The position numbers and the translations under genes are program-made. Shown here piece after piece: positions 48,949 through 60,377 of a stretch of 64,000 bases of DNA. A model generated the notes under the pieces. That model saw nothing but the letters and a program-made list of their open reading frames with translations. It was not told the DNA's origin and did not search any database. Numbering within the stretch: position 1 is the first letter of the stretch; every line of letters begins with the position of its first letter. The stretch comes from Eonycteris spelaea. Lineage: Eukaryota > Chordata > Mammalia > Chiroptera > Pteropodidae. The stretch covers positions 5,332,001 to 5,396,000 of the forward strand of contig PUFA01000084.1 of NCBI GenBank assembly GCA_003508835.1, in the 5' to 3' direction.

Positions 48949-50164
48949 CAACCAAGAAGTCAAGACATGATTTAACAAATCATGGAGATAATAGAACAGA
49001 AATTTTTAAATTTAGGACTCCTTGGCAATGCCAGGATAAAGGGAAACACTAATCTAGTCGGGCTGTCTTCCAGAATACTTGTTGGGAAGTAATGGAATGC
49101 CTAAGCAAGGTAGACCAAGAAATGGAGGCTGAAATACCAAGTTAAGAATTTGAACTTGATCTGTGAAAGCCAAGATTATGTTTCTGGAATCAAACTTTGA
49201 TAACACACAAACAATAGTCCCCAACGGGCCCTCTGATTATTACAAGTATCTAGCCTGTTGCTGTCACTTGCTCTTCTTTTCTCCACGTTCTGTTCTCTGG
49301 GACTTTTAGAGACTTCCAATGCGAAAGGAGCTTTGGAAAAATGAAAAGTAGCTTATTGGAGATTCCTAGATTCCTTTTTTACAATAATTGAAATTTTACA
49401 TTTATTCAGTTTGTTTTCTGCCAGTCACTCTGCTGCAGTTTTTAGATTTTTAAAATAATTCTGACTACAAATTGTTTACATTCTAATCAAGAATTTAAAT
49501 GTCTTTATTGATTAAATATTTGAAACAAGAATAATGCTATCCAGAAAAAAAAAAATAAGTCAGTCCAAAGGATAGTTCGACGTGCTTTTATTGTTGTGAT
49601 GCTGATTTAACCAGACAACTCAGTCAAGAGTCAAACAAACTCATTTCTGCAAATACACACAAGTAACTTCCACTAGAAGGAAATTGCCTTACTATAGGCC
49701 TGCTTATTTTTTATTTAACAAAGGATAAAGTGTCTTGTCCTGTTTTGTTTACTGAATCCTGAAATTTAAATTTGGCTTCTGGTCTACAATGTAATAGACT
49801 GAAATAATAAATAAAAGTAATTTCATTTTTGAATTGTGTGTGCCTTCATGAGTCCCATATAATTTCAAGGACTTGACATTACTTTTGGTTTTTATGACCT
49901 TCATTTTACCTGAAAAATAAGGGGATAGACACAGTATTAAAATGTGCAACCTTCGTAACGGCACACGTATGGTCAATGGCCACTTAATGAAGTTTCCTTG
50001 TAACTAGGTTTCAGCCTCCCTGGTTAGATTAGAATACTTCAGATTGTTTGAGCTGAAGAGTACTTCTTTTTTTGACAAAAGAACATCTATTTTGTTTTAA
50101 TTGGTTGAGTGATATATTTTCAGTGGCAGTTCTTTAACAACTCCTGTAAAGACTTGTACCATTA
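48949..50164. other. No recognisable gene or repeat
   Basis: Unique-looking sequence with a 10-A run near 49545-49554. The 75-codon minus frame at 49749-49976 lacks a domain. Confidence 0.5.
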
Positions 50165-50290
50165 TTAATATTACATTTGGATAAGTAACTCAGTTTATCT
50201 GGGCATCACTTTTATCATCTGCAAAATGAGATAACTAGACTTACTTACATGGTCTCTAGCTACTTTCAGTTTTAAAGCTGTATGATCTTA
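50165..50290 (+). mobile_element. MIR SINE fragment
   Basis: ATAAGTAACTCAGTTTATCT GGGCATCACTTTTATCATCT GCAAAATGAGATAACTAGAC follows the MIR core 'aagttacttaacctctctgtgcctcagtttcctcatctgtaaaatg'. Confidence 0.65.
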
Positions 50291-50297
50291 TTTTTCC

Positions 50298-50420
50298 ATT
50301 CAATTCAATAAATATTAATTGAATACTTACGTAATACAAACCAATATGGTAAGACCTGGATAGATACAGGGATGAATATGTGATCTTTTCATGCAAATAG
50401 CTTATAATTGATGCATTCAA
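50298..50420. repeat. Ancient repeat fragment ('TATGTGCCAGGC' type)
   Basis: CATTCAATTCAATAAATATT AATTGAATACTTACG, then GGATAGATACAGGGATGAAT, then CAAATAGCTTATAATTGATG, parallels 'attcaacaaatatttattgagcacctac...ggatacagggatgaat...gagctta'. Confidence 0.5.
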
Positions 50421-50879
50421 GATTGAGATATGTATTTCCTAACACATATTAGTTCCTCATGTTTGGGATGTCATTTATGAATGAAGGTATATGATTTATT
50501 CCAAAGGGGGCAGATATTCATTCATTCATTCATTAATGTTTCTCATATTGGATTTGGAGAACCACAAATGGGGGGTAGAACTTTCATTTTAATAATGTAT
50601 CCTACCTCATTGCAAGGAATTTAGAGCATTCCAGAACGATTGATTATCCCATTCATCTCTAAGGAAGTTCAATACATGTAAAAAAAAGATAAACATAGTT
50701 ATCTCCATATAATGATTAGATAACCGGCCCCTAAATTTCCTGGAGTTGTAGAGTGGCCCATTGAGTGAGCACAGGTGAAAATCTTGGAACTCTCACTCCA
50801 GGACCGCACAACCAGCTTCCTTTATGTATGAGATTCTTTTAGCAAGTTCTGTGGAGCCTGATTGGTAAACCACCACCTC
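50421..50879. other. No recognisable gene or repeat
   Basis: Contains a short (ATTC)4 at 50517-50533. Confidence 0.5.
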
Positions 50880-51320
50880 TAACACTCCATCCTTCCTTAC
50901 TCCCTATCCAAACAGCAGCTGAGCCATTGATGATGTCAGATGTATCAGCAGGAGAAAAAAATAGTGTAGGGGGAAAATGTAATGTGTGCAACAACAGGTG
51001 GGATATGCAAGCTGTGAAACAGTGGTATAATGTTTCAGTCTTTGGTTTGCATTAAAACTGGAAGTGAAGGAAAGTTGGAGCCTCCTCGATCATCGTAATC
51101 CGTAAACATTTGACTGTAGGCCCAGCAGCCGTAAAGAAACCTGCACTCTTCTAGGTGAAAACATCGCTCTAAACACTGCCACCCTCAACGTTTTGTCTCT
51201 GTTCTGCTATCACTAGAATTTTCCTAGCCTGCTTTTGACAGGAGTGAGGAACATAAGAAATGTATTTCTTTTTACAGATCTTGCAAGCAGCTCTCCTTGG
51301 AAACAGGTGATTATATTTCC
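50880..51320. promoter_or_regulatory. Possible conserved non-coding element with candidate microexon
   Basis: Repeat-free, with six CpGs in about 110 bp (51087-51190) against a strongly CpG-depleted background. At its right end TTTCTTTTTACAG (acceptor-like, to 51277) is followed by 29 bases and then CAG|GTGATT (donor-like, 51307). If real, this is a 29-nt, frame-shifting exon at 51278-51306 on the plus strand. The function and the exon are both inference. Confidence 0.25.
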
Positions 51321-51719
51321 TTCTTTACCTAAATCTTCCTAGGTAGTAAAAAAGTCATATCTATGTTTCATCTCATGATTTCCTTAGTGAAAAACATTGC
51401 ATCTGAGACCTAGGAAAATGTTTGGCCTTCACAATTGAATATTTAAACAGGTGCAAGCTGTAGTGGTCTGCCTGAGCAATGGCAGCCTCCTTCTGTGATT
51501 CTGCTGCCAGCTTTCATGAGCACTTTCGAAGGAAAGTTCAGGTGATTCTTAAGCCGTATTACCTGGTTACCGACCCAGTTGCCTCCCTCTCATTCTGTAT
51601 TCTCAAGAAGAAATTGATTTAATAGATTCAAGATATTATTAAATACATTCTGCATTAATATTATATGTCCTCTTTGAATCCAAATGGCAATACAATAGAA
51701 TTTCATTTTATAAGTAACA

Positions 51720-52250
51720 CCTTTCAAGCTAACACCACAGGGCACAGTACAAAAGAATCAAAATAGAACACAAATGCTGTAATCAAATGCAGACCCCAGG
51801 AAGGCTGATTAAAAAGGCATGTCGCTAGTAAGAGCAGCCGACAGGGTAAATATAGTGGGTCAGAGCAGAAAAGCCGGCTGAACAGAAGGGCGAACTGAAA
51901 TAAAACGGACTTGCCTGCCTGATTCACGTGGACTTATGATTCTCCTTTGTCATCATCATCCCCTTTTGGATTCAGGAATTGCAGGGGAGAGGAGTGTGTC
52001 TGCGTTTGTTGGGGAGGTGGGGATCAAATGTATGTAGGGTCATGAGGTTTGTCCTCAGTCCTCACACGCAACACGAATTAAAGAAAATCCTAAAGACAAC
52101 CACCAGCAGCTGTCAGCGATGCCTATAATATGATTGTGAGACAACCCAACAAGGCATGATTTGCTTGATAATACCACTGGTTTTCAGAAAAGGCAACTGT
52201 GAGGAAACAAGTAGATCCCCTCCATGATAGCGAGAACAGATGGTAGTGTT
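51720..52250. promoter_or_regulatory. Possible conserved non-coding element
   Basis: Repeat-free; retains six CpGs between 51822 and 51928. Contains the E-box CACGTG (51926-51931), CTGATTAAAAAGGCATG and AGCAGCTGTCAGCGATGCC (52106-52124). Composition and CpG retention suggest constraint; the minus frame at 51724-51927 has no known domain. Confidence 0.3.
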
Positions 52251-52465
52251 ATGACCAGGCATGGGGAAACACAGAGGAGTGGGTGAGACGGGTGTTTTGT
52301 GGTCTTAGCCTGCTGGTAGACTCCTGCCCGTAGGACCCTCTTCTCACTCAGTTGCTTTCTGTGCTCTCAGCTCCTCACCACCACAGCCTTTTCTAACGTC
52401 AAGCGTTTGTGTTTTAGAGCTCTGTCCTCTTAAAGGAATTAAGGAATTAGGCAAAAAGTGTGTGT

Positions 52466-52495
52466 GGGGAGTGGGGGGAAGTCCGGGGGTGGGGG
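52466..52495 (+). other. Canonical G-quadruplex motif
   Basis: Four G-tracts of 4, 6, 5 and 5 with loops AGT, AAGTCC and T. This fits the G3+N1-7 rule with margin. It follows a short GT run. Confidence 0.85.
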
Positions 52496-52499
52496 AGCA

Positions 52500-53143
52500 T
52501 TTTGGCATATACCTCCCCATCTAGATGTAAAACCAGCTTTAACAATGATCACTGTAGACCTTGAAGAATGCACCAAATTGTCCTTTACTGATGCTTCTCT
52601 GTTTCATACTGAGAGCAAAACGATATAGGAGAGGGATCACAGGAAAAATTCCTTTCAAAATATACGATACGTTTTTCTGAAAAAAAGCAACCTATAGATC
52701 ATAGTCATGGAACAGCAAATAGGGGTTCTACTGTCAATAAAAAGGAAAACTTACGTTACAAATGATAATTGAGGCCATTTTTACCACTCCTGAAGCTGTG
52801 GGTTGTTTGCAATGACTCTCCTGATTACCCACTTCATTGAAATTCTGGACTGAGATCACTGGTGCATAAATTTAGGTCAATAGTTTAGTATTTCTGTACA
52901 TCTTTTTCTTAATTGGTCAATTATAAGCAATAAAAATGTGTGGGCAGCATTTGAAGGAAAAGATTGTTGTACAAATACTAGTATTACAACTTTTATTTAA
53001 TAGAATATTATTTCCTTAATTCTGTCAGTATTTAGTTATGCAGAGTCAATTTATTGGTATAGGTGAACAGTAATATAGTAAGTTGAGAACACTGTATTGT
53101 AACCTACAAAGTGAGTTATTTCATAAAGTATGTGAGGAACTAA
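52500..53143. other. No recognisable gene or repeat
   Basis: AT-rich sequence with no coding signal. Confidence 0.5.
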
Positions 53144-53788
53144 TGCTATGCCAATTGTAATATACTGCCTCTCAGATCCAAATGTACCCTTCCTTTGCCC
53201 ACTCTACAAAAGTATATCTAGGTCCTATAAATACTTCCCCCTTGCCCCCCAGCGCTATGGATGTGCTTTGCAGCTGCCTTGGTACCCAGTAACTAGAGCA
53301 CAGACAGCTTCTCCAGTGCCTGGTGGCCAGCAGCTTCCCCTAGCACCCGCCACCCACTCACGCATGCAGCACACGCACACATACACACATTGCTGGGTTA
53401 GGTAGTAGCATGCCTCAGATAAGACACCTCCCTTTGAACAGCTTTTCTAGCACCCTAGAGTACAGATTTCCAGCAAGTTCTGCTGACACAGCTTCCCAGC
53501 AATTTCTCTGCCATTCATTCATTCAGTGGCTGTGCCTGGTCCAACAAGGTCTAGATCCTAGTCCAGAGGTGGAGGAGACTCTTCCTTGGGTATTCTATCT
53601 CAGCCCTACAAATAGTTATGCTCCTTATATTTGCCTATTCTTATACAATTTAGAATTCTCTTTACTTCTTACTAGCTGCTCCCTCATTACTCCAATCCCC
53701 TATTATAATTAATAATTCTTTATATTAAACTTTTCATATTCAAATTGCTATGTGGTTTCTTTCTCCTGATGGACCCTGACTGATACGT
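53144..53788 (+). mobile_element. Probable ERVL-class LTR (LTR16/LTR33-like)
   Basis: A block more GC-rich than its surroundings. It starts TGCTATGCCAATTGTAATAT and ends CTCCTGATGGACCCTGACTG ATACG, the characteristic 3' end of several mammalian ERVL-class LTRs ('ttcctgactggaccctgactgatac'). An A/T-rich stretch before the end (ATATTAAACTTTTCATATTC) may hold the old polyadenylation region. Frames at 53148-53405 and 53410-53712 lie within it, carry no domain and are not genes. A (CA)n-like stretch sits near 53366-53392. Confidence 0.5.
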
Positions 53789-54150
53789 AACCAAAGAATA
53801 TTAAAACATCTATATTCTTTGGGAATAGGGGAAAGTAAATATGGTAAGCCATCTCTTTATGGAATGGATTAACATTGTACAATATGCCTTATCAGATGAA
53901 GAAAAACTTTTGAGAATTTGATGCTAATTGAAAGGTAAAATAACAATATGATGCTGCACACTATTTTTAACTATACATATGATTTTAAGGACCAATTTTT
54001 AAATATTTTACTTGACTTCACCAAGAGTTTTTTAAAATTTAAACTATAATAAAGCCAACAATGAAAGTCTGGACTCAAGAGTAGTTTGTTTGCCTTGAAA
54101 AGTTTTGCAGAATAATAACATTTGAATGCAAATTTGTAGATTATTAATGT
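53789..54150. other. No recognisable gene or repeat
   Basis: AT-rich sequence. Confidence 0.5.
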
Positions 54151-54154
54151 TGGG

Positions 54155-54398
54155 GTAATAATGATAATCCCTCATTTGTTGAGAACTCAGAAAGTACTCA
54201 GCACTTTTCATTGGTTTGTTGAATCCTCGTAGCAGTAGAGGTAGACACTGTGATTATCCCTGTTTTACAAATTGGAAGACAGAGGTTCGGAAGGTTAAGG
54301 AACTGGCCTAATTATGTGTAGTAATTTTCAGAGCTAGAATGTGAACCTAGATCTATACCCTGGTTCTTAACCACTGCACTTGGCTTCCAGAATGCTAC
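54155..54398 (-). mobile_element. MIR SINE, minus orientation
   Basis: AATAATGATAATCCCTCATT, GATTATCCCTGTTTTACAAA TTGGAAGACAGAGG, AGCTAGAATGTGAACCTAGA TC and TGGTTCTTAACCACTGCACT are the reverse complement of MIR from tail to head. Confidence 0.82.
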
Positions 54399-55370
54399 CA
54401 GTGAAGCAAATAGCAAGTTGCCTGGGAGAACAAACACAGAATAATTGTTTTGTTGTTTTCATCAAAGATCCAGGAATGTGTAGCACACCCTGAGATATTT
54501 CTGAGACAGGTAAACTATTACTTTTGCCTAACAAAAAATGGACAAACTGGGCGAACATTGGTGATCAGATCCCCAGAACCAAAGTGTTAACAGTGTATCG
54601 AAAACCCAGCCACCTTTATTCAGAGCTGAATTGAAGGTAGATGAAATATTAACAGCCGTTTCTAGCAGCACAAAATGAAATATGAGATCCTATATCAGAA
54701 ATTATTAGTAACCTGTTAAAAGAAATGCTGAAAAATGGCTGTTACCAAATTAAAACTGGGAAACAGAGCCCAAATGGGAAATTTCGAAAAGTTTGGAGGA
54801 AAATAAATGACAGATTGTCCTCTTGGCTCTTATTACTATGCCATCCTAAATCCTACTTGGCAATACATGGTGGAGGTGAAATAAGAACTGCATCACTGCC
54901 AGTGCTGGCCCTCAAATTTGTAGTCCTAAGTGTCTGTGATTGTGTCTGGGATTGATTAGAAAAGTAGTTCGAATTTGGTAGCATTTAGCTTTATCTAAAT
55001 TGAAGAGTCTGGAGACTCTTATTATGAAAGGCTTCCTCTCATTTGTGAATTGGCCCCTTTGCTCCACTTTTGGATGGCTGGCTTCCTCCATGCCGAGCTG
55101 CACTAAATGCTCTACATGGGAAAGCTATTCTCCTTAAACGCCTTCAAATTTAAAGCATCTATCTGGACGCGTTCATATTTATGACTCAAAATATCTAGCA
55201 TCAAAAAAAAAAAAAAAAAGGGAAGAGAGGTTACAAATATCAAATACCGAGTAGTAAACGAAATATTTTTTCATCAGGAACTGAGAGCAGAAAGATGACT
55301 ATAAGCAGAGTTGTTGAGCAGTTAATGCCAGAGAAAAAAAGGAAATGAGCTATAGAACCGTAGACTCTTA
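54399..55370. other. No recognisable gene; A-run at 55204-55219
   Basis: Unique-looking sequence. Frames at 54367-54558, 54725-54955 and 54912-55103 lack domains. A poly-A run of 16 bases lies near 55204. Confidence 0.5.
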
Positions 55371-55374
55371 GTGT

Positions 55375-55560
55375 TGGCAGAGACTGTGGCGTTCCTGCAG
55401 TCCTACCCTATCATTTTTCAATGAAGAAACTGAGACGTGGGGAGTTGAGGGACTTGACTTGCCCTAGACACATAGTTGTTTACTGACAGTCAGGCCAAAA
55501 ACGTTTCCCAACTCCCAGTCTGTAACTCTGAGTTCAGCATGCTACTGCCATCTTCTACTG
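55375..55560 (-). repeat. MIR-like or related ancient repeat
   Basis: CCTACCCTATCATTTTTCAA TGAAGAAACTGAGACGTGG, GACTTGACTTGCCCTAGACA and CCAACTCCCAGTCTGTAACT resemble '...cattttacagatgaggaaactgag...gtgacttgcccaaggtcac...actcccagtctagtgc'. Confidence 0.5.
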
Positions 55561-55756
55561 AAAATTAACACTAACCCAGCCTAGAACACAGAAGAATTCA
55601 GCACTAGGTGGGGAGCAAGAAAAATGATGAATTTTGAGATGGTAATTAGTCTGAGAAAAGAAGAGGGGAAATAGATGATCTTCCTTCATTGAGACTTGTT
55701 GGCCAAGCTTGTGCAAGATATTTTGTGTCTATTTATTCCACCATGCATTCCCACAA

Positions 55757-55806
55757 AAAATAATAATAATAATAATAAAATAATTTGACATATATATATA
55801 TATATG
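55757..55806. repeat. (AAT)n and (AT)n tract
   Basis: About seven AAT units, then ATTTGACA, then eight AT units. Confidence 0.92.
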
Positions 55807-57018
55807 CATTTAGTTTGGATTTGCTGAGAGAATTCTCCCATGTACAGGTTAGCTCTCAGTGTAGACTGGTCTATGGGTGGCATTGCTATTGATCCCTATT
55901 ATTTACATGAGTCTGACCTCCTTTCTCTAGCAATGAAATGTGCTCCAGAGTTCTCATGGGAAGGTCTTCTCTATGGGACATTACAAACCGAGGACCAGAT
56001 GTAGATTTAAGATGTAAGATTTAACTTCCATTAACCTTTGTATACCGTCAACCCCATGGAGAACTCAGGCCATATGTGGGCCTTTTAATCAGGCTCATGA
56101 GTTAGGCGAAATAATTTTCTTTATTTGGAAACACAGAGTAATTTTAAGTGAGCCAGTAGCAAAGAAGATATAATAAAAATGCCTCAATAGGATTCCCTGT
56201 GAAACAGCAGTACAGGTCTTTTAGACCAGTCAAATATTTTTCAGAATAGAGCAACCGGAAATGAGAGAATCAGACAATATGATGAAAACTACAGATGGAA
56301 TGCTTTGCATGAAAAGTGATTATATACAAGAGAGGGCTCAGGAGCGGGTAGGCGTGGAGCTGGAAAGGAGGGGGTAACTGAAATAAGAGAAGATAATGCT
56401 TGACCAGGTCTAGTAAAATATTCCCTGCCACAACCACTGTTCCATGAAGAGATTGAGCCAAGAGGCCTGAATAAACTAACCTTAAGCTCAGAGCTGCCAT
56501 TATTGTGGGAGGCATTGGGGAGAGCACATCCGGATTTGTGTTACACAGTAATCACTGCTGGGTGTCAGCATTCATCAGCCAGATGGTCAGGTCCACAATT
56601 AATCAATTAGGCTGGGATGATCAACTGGACTAAGTTTTCCCCTTTGGTAAAAAACCCTCATCATGCGGTCAAGGCCAATAGCACTTTTATCCTGTTGCTT
56701 TTGGAGAAGCTTCTAAAAATTCATTTTTTCTTTTTTAGGCTTCTAGTTACTGGACAGTGTTAAGCTCCAAGCTGCTTTGACAACATAGATACCCCCAAAA
56801 TCACAATTTAACATAATAGATTTTTAACATCCTTTGTGCTCAAGGATAATGTTTAACACCCACACAGAAATAAGCTCTTGAAAGCAGCGTTCTCTGAGGT
56901 GTGTTCCTCCACTGATTTTACTCTTGTCTTCATATTGGCTTCACTCAATCTGGTGGAACAACAGTGGACATCTTTCACTGGGCACTTAGGAGGTTGATAC
57001 GATAGTCAAATAAAAGTA
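55807..57018. other. No recognisable gene or repeat
   Basis: Unique-looking. The 85-codon minus frame at 56270-56527 has no recognisable domain. Confidence 0.5.
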
Positions 57019-57019
57019 A

Positions 57020-57228
57020 TAGCGATTTATTGAGTGTTTGGATTGTGACACACACTGCTGTGATAAGGACCAACCATCGGCCAAACATTAATTCAGTCCT
57101 TAAGATAATTCAATAAGACTAATAATATTCCAATTCAAAGAGAAGGAAACTGAAAGCTACAAAGTTCATTTGCCCAAGGTTAAGCATTTATTAAAGATGG
57201 ATCGAGATGGTTTAATACTCTGCGGAAT
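57020..57228 (-). mobile_element. MIR SINE, minus orientation, diverged
   Basis: GCGATTTATTGAGTGTTTGG, CATTAATTCAGTCCTTAAGA TAATTC, AAAGAGAAGGAAACTGAAAG and CATTTGCCCAAGGTTAAGC follow the reverse MIR order, weakly. Confidence 0.55.
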
Positions 57229-58379
57229 GAGACTAAATAAAATTTACTCTATATTTTCTTACACATCTGTACATCTCCAAGGGATGACAATTAGGAATAT
57301 TTAGTGAGTCCTTATTATTCTTCATCAAAGAACTTTAAAGAAATCTTTTACTAGTGTTTCCCAACTCTCTTGCTATTCCCTGTGCCATGCTGTTCTTGCT
57401 ACACACCACCTGACTTGAGATTGTATATTTCCTTATTTTGGGGCCATCGATACTGTTCTCTGCTAATTCTGTCTCCACCTCAGTTTCCTTATCTAGATAT
57501 GGTTCATCTAAGTTTGTTTCAGACACTAAGACTTTTCTTTATCAGTTGGCTTATAGGACAATTTGCTTTCTCCAAAACCAAATTTCTGTTGCTAATTTAT
57601 TTCTTATGTCAAACCTGGTTTTTCCCTCTGACTGTTTCATTTTCCCTCTCCTCTGGCTATATTACAGAACCACTGCTCAGGGAGAGGTATTTGAAACTCC
57701 TAGTGCTGGGAAGTGTCACTTCCTGATGGAGGTCTATACTGACCCCATCGAGTGGAAATATGGACATGTCATATTTCTCTAGCATTTCATCATTGAATCT
57801 GTACCTCTCTTTTCTCTCAGTTCTTCTCTACTCCCACCCAAGTGTGATTTAAGGAGTGCTTCTCTTTAACCATTCTGTGACTGGTATTTTGCAAACTATA
57901 CAAGGACACTATTGACCCAAATGTATATCTTTGAGATACTAGGCTCTTATATTATTTTACGTAGTATGAGGCTTCTTGTTACTTAAAGTGCAGTGTTTTG
58001 CTTTTGTTTGTTTGTTTGGCTACTTACTAAATTGGAAAAGCAATACCAAAATACCAGGATAGTATATAGGTAACCACTGTTTCTTAAATCCAGTTCAGGA
58101 GCACATGGAAGAAAAGGTATTCCAGAAATTCTAACGAGCATCTTTTCTTCTCCAGGGCTCTACTAGTGCCCTCTTTTACTGATTGTGGTCCTCTAAATCG
58201 TTCTTGCTGTGTTTGGTAGGCAGCTGTTTTGAGTCTTTCCCTTGCTGCTCCTTTTCCTGCAGTCCTACAGTCTTCACCCCAGAGCTGATGAGGCCCTTTC
58301 ATTTTGACCTGCAGTATCTCCGTGTACTGCAGAGCTGAGCCCTGCCATCTAGACTGCCTTTCTGCTTCGATTTGCTCCT
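57229..58379. other. No recognisable gene or repeat
   Basis: Overlapping frames of 114-118 codons at 57370-57782 (plus) lie in pyrimidine-rich sequence; they are hydrophobic, Ser/Leu/Phe-rich and domain-free, as expected from composition. Not called. Confidence 0.45.
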
Positions 58380-59100
58380 GACCTAAACCCCCCTGCTATT
58401 CCAGGCCTGGCCTCTCATGACCAGAGACTGCTGACTCATCCCGGCCTGTGCCAAGCTGTGCAGTCGCTTAGCGATGTGGACAGGAGTCGAAGGACTAGAA
58501 TGAGATCACTGAACTCATTTCACTTGTTGCTTACGGTACAGTCCAGCATGAGCTGGAAATGTAGGAACCTCAGCCTCCCGAGCAGAAAGAGTAAGTAGAT
58601 TAAACACACCGCATCACCAAGTCCTCAACAAGCAGTAGTCGGGTGGAGGGTGGGGCTGGCTTTCTCATGGCTGTGGCTAGGGCATTCCGGTTCACCAGGA
58701 GTGTTCCTTTGTCCTCTCTTCTTCCTCTCCTCCACAGTCGAACCCTCCCCCTTCCCTGAACTTCCCTTCTGAAAATGTCCGGATGGCACAGCAATGATCT
58801 GGGCAGAAATTTTGCTAATAAGCAGCCTCCGCAAGAAATCCTGGAACAGTGACACTGTTGAAACTGCTTGCTTTAGTTTGTCTAGTGGGAACTCACATGA
58901 ACTTCCCAATAGAATTCAAGGGGATGAAAAAATCTTTTTTTCTTCTCCTTTTCTTCTTGACTCCCTTTTTCTTTCTGTTTTGAGGGAGGTAGTTTCAGGA
59001 GACATGGCTGCATTCTGGTGTGGTGTAAAGTTTTCCGTCGGGAGACAATAATGTACATTCCTCTGGCAGGACGGGATGAGTTTTTTTTTTTTGTTTCTGT
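58380..59100. promoter_or_regulatory. Least CpG-depleted segment of the window; possible regulatory block
   Basis: About twelve CpGs occur between 58436 and 58830, more than anywhere else here, though far short of a CpG island. There are no recognisable repeats. A donor-like AAAGA|GTAAGT is at about 58586-58596. Frames at 58600-58794, 58625-58909 (minus) and 58794-59051 (plus) overlap and lack domains. Confidence 0.3.
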
Positions 59101-59104
59101 TGCT

Positions 59105-59340
59105 GTTGTTTATTTATAAGACATTTCCTCTCAGTTAGTGGAAGTTAGATCGTAAGAGGCTCCAGTGATTTTCCTTCCACCTCCCCTCCCTAATTTCTGT
59201 GCTTCAGCACTCTGGAACACTGTGAACTCGACAAACTAATCAGAGCAGGGAGCTTAGCAGCCAGGCCTGGATACTCTCAAGAGACTGTGCTGATTCTCAG
59301 TCGACACTCCTTGGATCAGGAACCACAGTCCTGGTGAGTG
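59105..59340 (+). promoter_or_regulatory. Candidate TATA-type promoter and non-coding first exon
   Basis: TATTTATAAG at 59111-59120 is TATA-like. About 210 bases downstream, the purine/pyrimidine-balanced segment ends in a good splice donor, CTG|GTGAGT (exon end 59333). The intervening sequence has no long open frame and no repeat, so it would be a 5' untranslated or lncRNA exon. There is no independent evidence of transcription. Confidence 0.22.
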
Positions 59341-60340
59341 GTGAGGTTCCAGAATTTGATGTGTCAAGGATTCTATTCTTGGTGTTTCTGAGGCAGTCAG
59401 GAAATAACGGGAGTTTTTTTAAAGGAAAAAAAAAATAAAGATTTTTTTTTTCAAAAAAAAAAAAGCTACCAAACTATCCAACGGAATGGTGAAGATTTTA
59501 GCGTGCACAGCCGAGAGCGCTCTATGGACAATGGCAGAGCCTTGAGTCTATGCTCAGAAGGAGCCTGCAAGCATAGGCTTCATGCTGCCACCGATGGATG
59601 TCAGCCTTGACATGCCTAGCACACATGCTGGTGGGAGGAGAGAGGTAGGTGGGTGAGCGGGGGCAGGGAGGTAGAATTTGGGGTGGTAGGAGGGGGAAGT
59701 GAAAGCAGGATTCATCATACGTTTGAAGTTTCTCTCTACCAACTTTTCATGCATCTCTATTCTGAACATTTACATTATGGTCAGAATACTTATGTACTCA
59801 GTTAAGCAAAAAAGAAAAGTGGATGCATAGCAAGAGGATATTGTTAATACTGTTCTTCTAAAGATCACTTTGCTAAAAACTGGTTGCTTTTAAATGTTAT
59901 AAGGACCCTCCCCTCACCCAACCTTTGAAAAATATTATTTGTCACACCCTCTCTTTTATTCTTCTGCGTTCATGGTATCGAACAGAAGAATGCAATGAGA
60001 ATCCTTATTTAGTTCCAGGGAAATTTATCATCCTGACATAGAAAAACTAGATGACTGTCCTCACAGTATTAAACCCAAATATAGTAGTGTCCTCAATATA
60101 AAAGACTCTGATTGAGTGTGCTCTGGGAAGTTGTCGAAGGAATGGAATGGGGGTGGTTGCATCCTGTCTAATACGAGACTAACAGAGGAGTCAACAGACC
60201 AGCTTTCAGAGTTGATATGTGCCCTCTGTGTCCTTATTAATAACTCACACAGTCCCTGGAAGTGGAATCTCAGCTGGAATGTGTATGTGTCCTTTATGAT
60301 CAGGTATCTACTTAGTTGTTCTTCCAGTGATATTTGATCT
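59341..60340. other. No recognisable gene; A/T homopolymers and G-rich patch
   Basis: A10, T10 and A12 runs cluster at 59425-59464. A G-rich patch at 59634-59698 has runs of 3-5 G with irregular loops. No gene evident. Confidence 0.5.
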
Positions 60341-60342
60341 TA

Positions 60343-60377
60343 CTGTGTGTGTGGTGTGTGTGTGTGTGTGTGTGTGT
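60343..60377. repeat. (GT)n microsatellite
   Basis: About 17 GT units with one GTGGT interruption. Confidence 0.95.

Noticed and set aside
53148..53712. Frames of 85 and 100 codons
   Set aside because: Contained in a probable LTR; no retroviral gene or other domain visible.
57370..57782. Overlapping plus-strand frames of 118 and 114 codons
   Set aside because: Hydrophobic and Ser/Leu/Phe-rich because the DNA is pyrimidine-rich; no domain, no splice context, and two frames open at once indicates composition.
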